In this document: one piece after another, positions 10,081 to 19,206 of the stretch | How positions within the stretch are numbered: position 1 is the stretch's first letter | Layout: each line of letters begins with the position of its first letter | NCBI GenBank assembly: GCA_903918195.1 | Contig: CAIXDS010000335.1 | Location: 1 to 55,549 of the forward strand | Reading direction: 5' to 3' | Length of the DNA: 55,549 nt | Origin: an uncultured Acetobacteraceae bacterium | Lineage (GTDB): Bacteria > Pseudomonadota > Alphaproteobacteria > Acetobacterales > Acetobacteraceae | The notes under the pieces: model-generated | Database searches by the model: none | Told to the model about the DNA's origin: nothing | What the model saw: only the letters and a program-made list of their open reading frames with translations | Position numbers and translations under genes: made by a program

Positions 10081-13000
10081 GTGTCCGGGCAATCACCTAC
10101 ATGCGATGGAGAAATGGCTGCTACCGCTCGGCGTGCACATGCGAACGTATTGCATTTCCGCGGCATCGCCCGGGCGCTGGGCGGTCTCGTGTCGCATGGC
10201 GGGGCAATTCTCGGGGTGGTCGGGATCGCGCTGATCTGGGGCGGTGTCCTGCATTCCCGTTCGGCCGAGCGGGCGCAGGCCCTGCGGGGCGCCGAACAGG
10301 ACACCTCCAACCTGGCGCGCGTCTTCGAGGAACATATCGTCCGATCCATCAAGACCATCGACCAGACCCTGCTCTATGTCCGGGATTCCTATGAGCGGGA
10401 CCGGACGGGGTTCGACCTCACGGCCTGGGCCAGGAGCACGCAGGCCGTCACCGACATGACCTTCCAGATCTCACTGACCGACAAAAACGGGATTCTGACC
10501 ATCTCCAACTTTCTGAAGGGTGACGCGCGGGTCGATCTCAGCGACCGCGAGCATTTCAAGGTGCAACGTGACAGCCCCGGCGACGACATCTTCGTCAGCA
10601 AGCCGGTGTTCGGCCGGGCCAGCCAGCAATGGTCCATCCAGCTCACCCGCAAGCTGATGACCGCGAACGGGGCGTTCGACGGCATCGTCGTGGTGTCGCT
10701 CTCGCCGCAGTATTTCTCGCGGTTCTATGAGTCGGTTGACCTTGGCGCGAACGGCGTCGTGCTGGTCGCCGGTCTCGATGGCGCCGTCCGCGCCAACGCC
10801 CAGGCCAGGGGCAATGACCCGGCGCTGGCCCAATCGCTGGTGAGCCATCTGATGGGCGAGTACGCCCAGGCGCAGGCGGGGATTTTCACATCGGCGCGCG
10901 AAGCAGATGGCGTCACCCGGATCTACGCCTATCGCGGGGTACGCTTCTATCCGCTGCTCGTCTGCGTCGGCATCGCGGAAGATGAAGTGCTGCTCGCCCA
11001 CGGGGCCAGCCAGACATCGTATCTTGTCCTGGCGACGATCATGACCCTGCTTCTGCTGGCGGTCACCGTTCGAATCATCATGCACCAGGCCCGGCTGCAC
11101 CGCACACAGCAGAAGCTGCAGGCCAGCGAAGCCGCCGCCGCACGGAAATCCGGCCTCCTGCAGATGACGCTGGACCACATGAGCCACGGCCTCATGATGA
11201 TCGATGCCGCGCATCAGGTGCAGGTGTGCAATCGCCAGACCGTCGAACTGCTCGGCCTGCCGGACGCGCTGATGGCGGACAACCCGGCATTCGACGAGGT
11301 CGCACGCTGGCAATTCGAAAGCGGCGAATTCGCCGGGAACCTTCGCGACGAAAACTCCTGGCTGCAACGCTTCGGGCTGGTGGACGGCCTGTTCGACCAA
11401 CCACAGGCGTACGAGCGAACGAGACCGGACGGCACCGTGCTCGAAATCCGCAGCACGCCAATGCCGGGCGGCGGCCTGGTTCGCACCTACACCGACATCA
11501 CGGCGCGCAAGCAAACCGAGGCGAGGTTGCGGGCGGCGCGCGACGCAGCCGACCGCGCGGCGCAGGCCCGATCGGAGTTCCTCGCGGTGATGAGCCACGA
11601 GATCCGCTCGCCGATGAGCGGAATGCTGGGCGTGCTCGAGCTGCTGCGCGGGACGAGACTGGACCCGGACCAGAACCAGATGGCCAACATGGTGCAAAGC
11701 TCGGCCTCGGCTCTGCTGGCGGTGCTGAACGACATCCTGGACTTCTCGAAGATCGAAGCCGGATCGCTGTCGATCTTCCTGGAACCCGCCAACCTGCGCG
11801 ATCTGGTAACCGCCATCGTGCAGCCTCACCGCTACGCGGTGTTGGACAAGGGGGTCGATCTGACCCTGCAGGTCAGCCGCGAGGTGCCGGACTACGTGAC
11901 GACCGATCCGCTCCGGCTGCGGCAGATGCTCAACAACCTGATCGGCAACGCGGCCAAGTTCACCGCGTCCGGCGAGATCGGGGTGGACGTGGATGTCACC
12001 CGGGACGAACCGTCGCCAAGGCTGCGTTTCGCCGTCCGCGATACCGGCATCGGCATGCCGGCCGATGTCATCGCCCGGCTGTTCGAACCCTTCGTCCAGG
12101 CCGACAGTTCGACCACCCGCAATTTCGGCGGCAGCGGGCTCGGGCTGTGCATCTCCCGGCGGCTCGCCCGGCTGATGAACGGCAGCCTGGACGTCACCAG
12201 CCGGGTGAACGAAGGCAGCGTGTTCACCTTGCTGTTGCCGCTGATCCAGGCCGACGCAGCGGAACCCGCCGGCGCCGAGACCTTGACCAGCGCCGGGGCC
12301 GACGGCGGTTCGCCGCCCGCTGGCCTGACCGCAAAGGGGCGGGTCCTCGTCGTCGATGATGACCAGACCAACCGCTGGCTGACCCGGCGGCAGCTTGAGG
12401 TGCTGGGCCTGACCGTGGACGCAGCGGAGAATGGCGAGGCGGCCCTGCAGATGCTGCACGCGGGCCGGTTCGACCTGCTGGTCACGGACTGCCACATGCC
12501 GCGCATGGACGGCGTGGCCCTGACCCGCGCCGTCCGCGCCGCGGCGGACCCGGCGCTGTCCGGACTGCCGGTGATCGGCCTGACCGCCGATGTCACCGCC
12601 ACCCAGCGCGAACGCTGCGTGGCCGCGGGGATGACCGATGTGGCAATCAAGCCGCTGACGCTGGAGCATCTGTCGCGGCTCGTGGTGCGTCACCTGGCCG
12701 TGGCCATCCCAGACAAGCCGGCGGCACTGCCGCCACCAGCGTCCACCCCCCCCGTCCGCACGTCCTTCGATGACCACATCTATCGCCAGCTATTCCTCCC
12801 CGGGGACCCGGATGGCGAGACGCTGCTGCGCGAATACCTCGAGCTGGCCGGCCGCCTGAACAGCGAGCTGCAGGCGCTGCTCGCCGTCGAGGCCGACGCT
12901 GCCCTGCCGCGCGAGCGGGTCGCCGCGACCGCCCATCGCCTAGCGGGGTCCTCGCTGTCGATCGGGGCAGCCCGGCTTGGCGACGCGGCCAGGGCATTGG

Positions 13001-13131
13001 AGCAGGCGGCTCCCGGCAACAACCTGGCAGCGCTCCTGGCACACCATGCGGCCGTGGCGCTTGAGCTCGCGGCGGCACAGACGGCGATTGCAACCTTCCT
13101 CGCTGATGCCCAACAGGAATCGACGCCATGA
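10081..13131 (+). CDS. hybrid sensor histidine kinase with PAS, REC and HPt domains
   Basis: Membrane-bound multistep phosphorelay kinase of 1016 residues. Order: helix at about 38-56, an extracytoplasmic PDC/Cache-like sensor, a second helix at about 311-333, PAS from about 360, HisKA with His506 in VMSHEIRSPMSG, HATPase with the N-box near 621, DTGIGMP near 654-660 and GSGLGL. A REC domain follows (VVDDDQTN near 757, phospho-Asp803 in VTDCHMPRMDG), then a C-terminal HPt domain (His952 in TAHRLAGSS). The start is uncertain: GTG at 10081 or ATG at 10114. A single-domain response regulator overlaps its end by 4 bp and is the obvious phosphoacceptor. The signal is unknown. Confidence 0.9.
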   Translation: MSGQSPTCDGEMAATARRAHANVLHFRGIARALGGLVSHGGAILGVVGIALIWGGVLHSRSAERAQALRGAEQDTSNLARVFEEHIVRSIKTIDQTLLYVRDSYERDRTGFDLTAWARSTQAVTDMTFQISLTDKNGILTISNFLKGDARVDLSDREHFKVQRDSPGDDIFVSKPVFGRASQQWSIQLTRKLMTANGAFDGIVVVSLSPQYFSRFYESVDLGANGVVLVAGLDGAVRANAQARGNDPALAQSLVSHLMGEYAQAQAGIFTSAREADGVTRIYAYRGVRFYPLLVCVGIAEDEVLLAHGASQTSYLVLATIMTLLLLAVTVRIIMHQARLHRTQQKLQASEAAAARKSGLLQMTLDHMSHGLMMIDAAHQVQVCNRQTVELLGLPDALMADNPAFDEVARWQFESGEFAGNLRDENSWLQRFGLVDGLFDQPQAYERTRPDGTVLEIRSTPMPGGGLVRTYTDITARKQTEARLRAARDAADRAAQARSEFLAVMSHEIRSPMSGMLGVLELLRGTRLDPDQNQMANMVQSSASALLAVLNDILDFSKIEAGSLSIFLEPANLRDLVTAIVQPHRYAVLDKGVDLTLQVSREVPDYVTTDPLRLRQMLNNLIGNAAKFTASGEIGVDVDVTRDEPSPRLRFAVRDTGIGMPADVIARLFEPFVQADSSTTRNFGGSGLGLCISRRLARLMNGSLDVTSRVNEGSVFTLLLPLIQADAAEPAGAETLTSAGADGGSPPAGLTAKGRVLVVDDDQTNRWLTRRQLEVLGLTVDAAENGEAALQMLHAGRFDLLVTDCHMPRMDGVALTRAVRAAADPALSGLPVIGLTADVTATQRERCVAAGMTDVAIKPLTLEHLSRLVVRHLAVAIPDKPAALPPPASTPPVRTSFDDHIYRQLFLPGDPDGETLLREYLELAGRLNSELQALLAVEADAALPRERVAATAHRLAGSSLSIGAARLGDAARALEQAAPGNNLAALLAHHAAVALELAAAQTAIATFLADAQQESTP

Positions 13132-13541
13132 AATCCATCGACTTCGCGAACACGGGCATCCTGCTCGTCGAAGACGAGGTGTTCATCCGCAACCTCCTCA
13201 AGCTGATGCTGCGATCGCTCGGCGTCCGCGACATCCGCGATGCAGCCGACGGAACAGAAGGGCTGACCCTGCTGGACAACGGGTTCGTGCCCGATTTGGT
13301 GTTCTGCGATTTCCACATGGCGCCGATGGACGGGCTGACCTTCATGCGGCACGTCCGGGAGTCGGCCGACCCCGTGCGCACCAGGCTGCCGATGATCATG
13401 CTGACCGCGGCGACCGATGAGGCAACCGTGCGCGCGGCCTGCGGACTCGGCGTTGGCGGCTATCTGGTGAAGCCGGTTTCGCCGAAGCAGTTGTCCGACC
13501 GCATGACCGCCCTCCTGCGGCCCCGCACGGGACGCGGCTGA
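13128..13541 (+). CDS. single-domain response regulator (CheY-like)
   Basis: 137-residue receiver with no output domain. Visible are the acidic pair in LLVEDEVFIR (Glu15/Asp16), phospho-acceptor Asp61 in FCDFHMAPMDG, a Thr in MLTAATDE and the conserved Lys in YLVKPVSPKQL. The ATGA overlap with the kinase gene indicates translational coupling, so this is probably the terminal receiver of that kinase's HPt domain. As a stand-alone receiver it must act by protein-protein contact or as a phosphate sink. Confidence 0.9.
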   Translation: MKSIDFANTGILLVEDEVFIRNLLKLMLRSLGVRDIRDAADGTEGLTLLDNGFVPDLVFCDFHMAPMDGLTFMRHVRESADPVRTRLPMIMLTAATDEATVRAACGLGVGGYLVKPVSPKQLSDRMTALLRPRTGRG

Positions 13542-13574
13542 GTCCCGTTCATCGCCGGGCCGGCCGGGTAGGCG

Positions 13575-14177
13575 CTATCCGCCCCGGCCCGCGACCGCCA
13601 GGCACGGCCCGAGCAGGGATTGCAGCCGCGCGGCGTCGGCCGGCGTGACCGGCAGGGTCGCTACCAACGCAACGCCGCCCGGATGCGGGTTTGCCTGCCG
13701 CCAGACCAGTTGGCCCGGACCGGCGACGAGCCGGCGCAGCACCTTCGCGACGGCGCGAAGCCGCAGGACTTCACCGCGCATGGCGGCGTCCAACTCGAAA
13801 TTAAAGGGTTTGTCGGCATCGATGCCGGCCGATCCGGCGACCTCGAAAATGTCGCGGGCCGGGCTGCCGGCACCGGTCGCCTCGAGGCTGGTCAGCTTGC
13901 CCGCGTCCGCATCCGGACCTTCGAAGGTCTCGAACGGGAAAACCGGGCTGAGCTGCTCGTATTCCGGAACGGTGAGGACGACCGACAGCACGCCGGTGAA
14001 GTTCGCTCCGCTCTTCGGCGTGCATCCGAAGGTGAAACGCACGTCGCGCGCATCCGCCCCGGTCTGGGCCCGCCCCGACAGAACCAATTCGTCCGCGGCG
14101 TGCGCGGCGGGAGGCGGCGCCACGCCGGCCATCAGGCCAGCTGTCAACAGGGCAAGCGCGATGCGGCTGGGTGTCAT
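13575..14177 (-). CDS. secreted protein of unknown function behind livF
   Basis: 200 residues starting with a clear Sec signal peptide (hydrophobic core about 6-20, cleavage likely after AHA near residue 27). The mature part is mostly beta-type with two Cys (one in FGCTPKSG, one in LGPCLAVAG) that could form a disulfide. I do not recognise a family. It lies 8 bp downstream of livF on the same strand, so it is probably the last gene of the Liv operon. It might be a periplasmic accessory, but nothing proves that. Confidence 0.6.
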   Translation of the reverse strand: MTPSRIALALLTAGLMAGVAPPPAAHAADELVLSGRAQTGADARDVRFTFGCTPKSGANFTGVLSVVLTVPEYEQLSPVFPFETFEGPDADAGKLTSLEATGAGSPARDIFEVAGSAGIDADKPFNFELDAAMRGEVLRLRAVAKVLRRLVAGPGQLVWRQANPHPGGVALVATLPVTPADAARLQSLLGPCLAVAGRGG

Positions 14178-14185
14178 GAAGTCTC

Positions 14186-14911
14186 CTATTGCGTGCCGTG
14201 GCCAAGATACAATTCCACGATCCGCTTGTCGGCGGCGAGGTCGGAACTCGGCCCCTGCAACGTGACCCGTCCGGTCTCGAGCACATACCCATGGTCGGAA
14301 ACCTGCAGCGCCGCACGGGCATTCTGCTCGATCAGCAGAATGGCGACCCCGGTGCGGCGCAGCTCGGTGATGGTGTGAAAAATATCGCGCACGATCAGCG
14401 GCGCCAGCCCCAGGCTGGGCTCGTCCAGCATCAGCAGGGCGGGCCGCGCCATCAGCGCCCGCCCCATCGCCAGCATCTGCCGCTCACCACCCGACAGCGT
14501 TGCGGCCTTTTGCCGCCGGCGCTCCTGCAATCGCGGAAACAGGGCAAAAATCGCATCCAGCCCGCGCGTCGCCGCGGCGCGGCCTTCGGCGCGATGGCGG
14601 AAGGCGCCGAGCCGGAGATTGTCCTCCACGCTCATGCTGGCGAACAATTCCCGCAATTCCGGCACCAGCGACATGCCGGCCTGCACGCGTGCCTCCACCC
14701 CGGCGTCGCGAAGGTCGCGCCCGTTGAAGCGGATGCTACCCTGGGCGGGCAGCACGCCCATCACCGCGTTCAGCAGGGTCGATTTCCCCGCCCCGTTCGG
14801 GCCGATGACGGTGACGATGCTGCCGGCCGCCACGCGCAGGGAAACGCCAGTCACAGCGGGGATGCCGCCATACGCCACCGAGACATTTTGAAGCTCGAGA
14901 ACCGGCGTCAC
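14186..14911 (-). CDS. livF: branched-chain-type amino acid ABC importer, ATPase LivF
   Basis: 241-residue ATPase of the HAAT/Liv family. Motifs are Walker A GPNGAGKST, signature LSGGERQMLAMGRALM, Walker B LLMLDEPSLGLAP and the C-terminal LLIEQNARAALQVSDHGYVLETG block typical of LivF. The start overlaps the end of the fused livM-livG gene by 4 bp. It powers uptake together with the fused ATPase domain. Confidence 0.93.
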   Translation of the reverse strand: MTPVLELQNVSVAYGGIPAVTGVSLRVAAGSIVTVIGPNGAGKSTLLNAVMGVLPAQGSIRFNGRDLRDAGVEARVQAGMSLVPELRELFASMSVEDNLRLGAFRHRAEGRAAATRGLDAIFALFPRLQERRRQKAATLSGGERQMLAMGRALMARPALLMLDEPSLGLAPLIVRDIFHTITELRRTGVAILLIEQNARAALQVSDHGYVLETGRVTLQGPSSDLAADKRIVELYLGHGTQ

Positions 14912-16671
14912 GCCACGCTGCCCAGATAGGCCTCGATGACGGCCGGGTCGCGGCGCACCGCAGCCGGCGGTCCCTCGGCCAGCCTGGTGCCGAAATCCAT
15001 CACCACCAGCCGGTCGGTGAGGTTCATCACGAATTCCATGTCGTGTTCGACCAGCATGATCGTCACGCCCTCGCCGCGCAGCCGGCGCAGCAGCGCGGCC
15101 AGCTCCGCCTTTTCGGTGTGGCGCAGCCCCGCGGCCGGCTCGTCCAGCAGCAGCAGCACCGGGTCGAGGCAGAGCGCACGGGCGATCTCCACCACGCGCT
15201 GCTGGCCGAGCGCGAGGCTGGTCGCCGGCCGGTCGGCAAAGGCTGCCAGCCCCACATGGGCAAGCTGGCGGGCAGCCTCGGCATACAATTGCGCCTCCTC
15301 GGCGCGGTCCAGCCGCAGCACGCCGCGCAGCGCCCCGGCATGGCCGCGCAGATGCGCGCCGATCACCACGTTCTCGATCACCGACATGCTGGGCACCAGC
15401 TTCACGTGCTGGAAGCTGCGCGCAATGCCGAGCCGGGCGATCGCCGGCGGCGTCAGCCCCACCAGCGGCCGGCCGAGAAATTCAATCTCGCCGGCACTCG
15501 GCCGGTCCACCCCGGTCAGCAGATTGAACGTGGTGGTCTTGCCGGCGCCGTTCGGACCAATCAGGCCGACGATCTCGCCGGCAAAGAGGGTGAACGAAAG
15601 GTCGTTCACCGCCACCAGCCCGCCGAACCGGCGGTGCAGCCCGCGCACCGAGAGCACCGGCTCGCCGCGCGGCGGCAGGCTGCGCGCCGGCAGTTCGGGG
15701 GCGTCCGGCCGCACAAGATGCGGGCGCGGGCGCACCCGGGCAATGTGCGGCCAGATGCCCTCCGGCCAGGTCTGCAGTGCCAGCACCAGGATGACCCCGA
15801 ACACGATGGTCTCGAAATTGCCCTGCGTGCCGATGATCTTCGGCAGCAGATCCTGCAACACATCGTTCACGATCGTCACCAGCCCCGCCCCCAGCAGGGC
15901 GCCGGGAAGGTGAGCCGCTCCGCCCAACACCGCCATCAACAGGTATTCGATGCCGGCATTCAGGCCGAACGGGGTGGGGTTCACGGAGCGCTGCATGTGC
16001 GCGTACAGCCAGCCGGCGAAGGCCGCCAGCATGGCGGCGTGGACGAAGGCCAGCGTGCGCGCCCGCGGCGTGTCCACCCCGAAACTCGCCGCCGCCCGGG
16101 CGCCGCCGCGCAGGCTGCGGATGGCGCGGCCGGCGCGGCTGTCGAGCAGGTTGGCGGTGGCCAGGGCGGCCAGCACCACGCCGATCCAGATCACGCTGAA
16201 ATAGAGCCGCCCGTCGATCAGTTGCAGCCCGCCGAGCGATAATGGCGGGATGGCGGAAATGCCGTCGTTGCGGCCGAACAGGTCGAGGTTGGCGAAGGTG
16301 TAGTACAGGCTCACCGACCAGGCGATGGTGCCGACCGCCAGATAATGGCCGGACAGGCGCAGCGTGATCGCGCCGATCGCCAGCGCCGCCACCGCGCTGA
16401 CCGCGAGCGCCAGCGGCAGCGTGAGCCAGGGCGACAGCCCCGCCTGCACGGTGAGAATGGCCGTCGTGTAGGCGCCGAAGCCGAGGAAACTGGCCTGGCC
16501 GAACGAGGTGATGCCGCCCATGCCGGTGAGCACCACCAAACCGATGGCGACGATGGTGGAAATGCCGATGTAGTTGCCCAGCGTCACCCAGAACGGCGGC
16601 AGCCAGGGCAGCCACGGCAGACCGATGCACAGCAGCAGCGCCGGCAACGGCCAGAGCGTGCGCCGCATCAT
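14908..16671 (-). CDS. fused Liv permease-ATPase (LivM-LivG)
   Basis: 587-residue natural fusion. Residues 1 to about 320 are a LivM-type permease with the block [25 protein letters not shown] and about eight to ten helices. After a Pro/Arg-rich linker (about 320-345) comes a LivG-type ATPase with GPNGAGKTT, signature [26 protein letters not shown] and the tail [12 protein letters not shown]. The reading frame is continuous, so this is not two overlapping genes. Both ends overlap neighbours by 4 bp (livH upstream, livF downstream). Such fusions are known in this importer family but are less common than separate genes. Confidence 0.92.
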   Translation of the reverse strand: MMRRTLWPLPALLLCIGLPWLPWLPPFWVTLGNYIGISTIVAIGLVVLTGMGGITSFGQASFLGFGAYTTAILTVQAGLSPWLTLPLALAVSAVAALAIGAITLRLSGHYLAVGTIAWSVSLYYTFANLDLFGRNDGISAIPPLSLGGLQLIDGRLYFSVIWIGVVLAALATANLLDSRAGRAIRSLRGGARAAASFGVDTPRARTLAFVHAAMLAAFAGWLYAHMQRSVNPTPFGLNAGIEYLLMAVLGGAAHLPGALLGAGLVTIVNDVLQDLLPKIIGTQGNFETIVFGVILVLALQTWPEGIWPHIARVRPRPHLVRPDAPELPARSLPPRGEPVLSVRGLHRRFGGLVAVNDLSFTLFAGEIVGLIGPNGAGKTTTFNLLTGVDRPSAGEIEFLGRPLVGLTPPAIARLGIARSFQHVKLVPSMSVIENVVIGAHLRGHAGALRGVLRLDRAEEAQLYAEAARQLAHVGLAAFADRPATSLALGQQRVVEIARALCLDPVLLLLDEPAAGLRHTEKAELAALLRRLRGEGVTIMLVEHDMEFVMNLTDRLVVMDFGTRLAEGPPAAVRRDPAVIEAYLGSVA

Positions 16672-17705
16672 TCCTCATCCTCCACGACGCCGCCGCGCAG
16701 GCTGCGCCACAGCAGCACGGGAATGATCGCGGTAAACACAATCACCTCCTTGAAGGCGCTGGCCCAGAAGGAGGAAAAACTTTCCAGCACGCCCACCGCC
16801 AGCGCCGCCAGGGCCGCCCCCGGGTAGCTGGCCATGCCACCGATGATGGCGGCGGTGAAGCCCTTCAGCCCGATGATGAAGCCGGTGTCGTAATAGACGG
16901 TGGTGAGCGGCACGATCAGGATGCCGGACAGCGCGCCGATCAGGCCGGCGAGGGAGAAGGCGATCTCGCCGGACTGGGCGGTGCCAATGCCGACCAGTCG
17001 CGCCCCCAGCCGGTTCACCGCGGTGGCGCGCAGCGCCTTGCCGTACAGAGTGAACTCGAAGAAGCCATACAGCCCCAGCATCAGCGCGAGGGTCAGCCCG
17101 ACGATCCACAGCGATTGCCCGGGCACGGTGAGCGATCCGAGATCGAGGCTGCCGTCCGAGAAGCCGGCGGCACGCGACCCTTCCGGCCCGAACAACACCA
17201 GCCCCATCCCCCCCATGGCGAGATGCACGCCGACCGCCGCGATCAGCAGGACCAGAACGGATGCCTGTGCCAGCGGGCGGAACGCCACCCGGTACAGATA
17301 AGGTGCCATCGGGGTGACGATGAGCAATGCGAGCAGCGCCTGCACCAGCACGCCCGGCCGCAGCGGCGCCAGTTCGCGCGTCAGCAGCAGCGCCGCGAGC
17401 GGAATCCCCAGCGTGCCCGCCAGCAGGCGGGCCAGGGCGCGCGGCGGCAGCATGCGCCGCTGCGTCCACAGCGAGGCGCCGCAGGCGGCCGCCCCCAGGG
17501 CGCAGAGCAGCCACACGCTGCCCGGCATCTGCCCGGCATCGAGGGCCGCGTAGGTCAGCGCGCCATAGGCGACGAACTCGCCCTGCGGGATGAACACCAC
17601 GCGGGTCACGGCAAACACCAGCACCAGCGACAGCGCCAGCAGGGCGTAGATGGCGCCGTTGACGATGCCGTCCTGCAGCAGGATCAGGGTGATGGTGGGG
17701 TCCAT
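16668..17705 (-). CDS. livH: branched-chain-type amino acid ABC importer, permease LivH
   Basis: Inner-membrane permease, about 345 residues. It starts [42 protein letters not shown], the standard LivH opening, and later carries [19 protein letters not shown], a diagnostic block. The open frame extends to 17765, but the ATG at 17705 gives the canonical N-terminus, and the extension lies in repeat DNA. The protein is somewhat longer than E. coli LivH because of extra central helices (about 60-150). It overlaps the livM-livG start by 4 bp. Confidence 0.92.
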   Translation of the reverse strand: MDPTITLILLQDGIVNGAIYALLALSLVLVFAVTRVVFIPQGEFVAYGALTYAALDAGQMPGSVWLLCALGAAACGASLWTQRRMLPPRALARLLAGTLGIPLAALLLTRELAPLRPGVLVQALLALLIVTPMAPYLYRVAFRPLAQASVLVLLIAAVGVHLAMGGMGLVLFGPEGSRAAGFSDGSLDLGSLTVPGQSLWIVGLTLALMLGLYGFFEFTLYGKALRATAVNRLGARLVGIGTAQSGEIAFSLAGLIGALSGILIVPLTTVYYDTGFIIGLKGFTAAIIGGMASYPGAALAALAVGVLESFSSFWASAFKEVIVFTAIIPVLLWRSLRGGVVEDEE

Positions 17706-17715
17706 CAGTGTGGTT

Positions 17716-17880
17716 GCCGGGGCGCAGCCCCGGACCCCGGCAGGGGCTTTGCCCCTGCACCCCACCAGGGGCCATAGGCCCCTGGACCCCTTATGGAATG
17801 GGTTCTAAGGGCTCCGCCCGTCGCGCCAAGGCGCGCTGCGCCCAGGGCGGGTCCAGGGCGGAGCCCTGGCCTTCCTTGCT
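17716..17880. repeat. GC-rich palindromic intergenic repeat, copy A
   Basis: Gap between livK and livH made almost entirely of short hairpins: GGGGC-gca-GCCCC, CAGGGGC-ttt-GCCCCTG, CCAGGGGC-cata-GGCCCCTGG and CCAGGGC-gga-GCCCTGG. Related units occur at 26741-26803, 43755-43819 and 55272-55402, so this is a dispersed family. No protein-coding signal is seen. Folded in RNA it could act as an attenuator that lets livK be expressed more than livHMGF; that role is inference. Confidence 0.8.
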
Positions 17881-17883
17881 TCC

Positions 17884-19056
17884 TCAGGGCAGCAACTTCC
17901 AAACGCCATTCTGGATGGTAATCATCACCCGAGCGCGCTGGTCGAAGCCGTTATGGTCGTCCGGCGTCATGCTGGTGATGCCGTGGCAGAGGGTGACGTT
18001 GTGCAGCCCCTCCAGCGAGTCCCGCAGCGCCGCGCGGAACGCCGCAGTGCCGGGCTTTCCCACCGCCAACGCCGCCGGAATGGCGGCCTGCAGCAGCAGC
18101 CCGGCATCCCAGGCATGGGCGCCGAAGGACGACACCGAACCGGCCCCGTTGGCCGCCTCGTAGCGGTGCACGTAGGTCAGCGCGACCTGCTTGATCGGGT
18201 TGCTGTCCGGCAGTTGCGCCGCCACCACGATCGGCCCGACCGGCAGGATGGTGCCCTCCACGTCGTGGCCGCCGACGCGCAGGAAGTCGTTATTGGCGGC
18301 GCCGTGCGTCTGGTACACGGGCCCCTTGTAGCCGCGCTCCTTCAGCGCCTTCTGCGGCAGCGCCGCCGGCGTGCCGGAACCGGCAATCAGCACCGCGTCG
18401 GGCTTGCCGGCGATCACTTTCAGCACCTGCCCGGTCACGCTGGTGTCGGTGCGGGCATAGCGCTCCACGCTGCCCAGCTGCACGCCCTTCGCGGCGGCGG
18501 CGCGCTCCGTCTCGCGCAGCCAGCCATCGCCATAGGCGTCGTTGAAGCCGATGAAGGCAACCGTCTTCACCCCGTGGTTTGCCATGTGGTCAAGGATGGC
18601 ATCGGCCATCAGGCTGTCGTTCTGCGGCAGCTTGAACACCCAGTGACGCTGCGCATCCATCGGCGCGACCAGGCGGGCCGCCGCCGCCATCGTGAGCAAC
18701 GGCACTTTCTTTTCGGCGGCAACATCGATCAGCGCCATCGAAACCGGGGTGACCGACGATCCGATCACCACGTCGGCCTGGCCGTCGTCGATCAGCTTGC
18801 GCATGTTGGCGACGCCGCGGGTGCTGTCGCCGCCGTCGTCCAGCACCGTGTATTCCAATTTCTGGCCGGCGATTTCAGTCGGCAGCAGCGTCACCGTCTT
18901 CTGCTCCGGCAGCCCCAGCGAAGCGGCCGGCCCGGTGGCCGAAACCGTGACGCCGACGTGGATGGTGTCGGCGCGCGCGCCGGCCGCCAACAGCGGGGCA
19001 GCCAGCAGCAGGAAGGCAAGCGCCAGCAGCACGGCGGCTGGTCGAAGCACAGACAT
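17884..19056 (-). CDS. Liv-type periplasmic substrate-binding protein
   Basis: 390-residue periplasmic binding protein. The start at 19056 has a good GGAG 8 bp upstream and gives a Sec signal peptide (MSVLRPAAVLLALAFLLLAAPLLAAG, cleavage near ARA). The mature part has the family landmarks IHVGVTVSATGPAASLG, DDGGDSTRGVANMRKLID, VIGSSVTPVSMALIDVAAEKKVPLL and GFNDAYGDGW. It is first in the liv operon and delivers ligand to LivH/LivMG/LivF. The ligand could be an amino acid, amide or aromatic acid; the family is broad. Confidence 0.9.
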   Translation of the reverse strand: MSVLRPAAVLLALAFLLLAAPLLAAGARADTIHVGVTVSATGPAASLGLPEQKTVTLLPTEIAGQKLEYTVLDDGGDSTRGVANMRKLIDDGQADVVIGSSVTPVSMALIDVAAEKKVPLLTMAAAARLVAPMDAQRHWVFKLPQNDSLMADAILDHMANHGVKTVAFIGFNDAYGDGWLRETERAAAAKGVQLGSVERYARTDTSVTGQVLKVIAGKPDAVLIAGSGTPAALPQKALKERGYKGPVYQTHGAANNDFLRVGGHDVEGTILPVGPIVVAAQLPDSNPIKQVALTYVHRYEAANGAGSVSSFGAHAWDAGLLLQAAIPAALAVGKPGTAAFRAALRDSLEGLHNVTLCHGITSMTPDDHNGFDQRARVMITIQNGVWKLLP

Positions 19057-19206
19057 GTTCCACTCCGTTTCTGGACGCACCGGGCAACCGCTTGCAGGTG
19101 CCCGTCTTGACGGTCACCATCACCCGGCCGCGACCGTCGGGAACGTCCTATTCCATACTCGGGACGGCAAGACCACCGCCCCGATTCCAGGATCGAAAAA
19201 CCCGCC

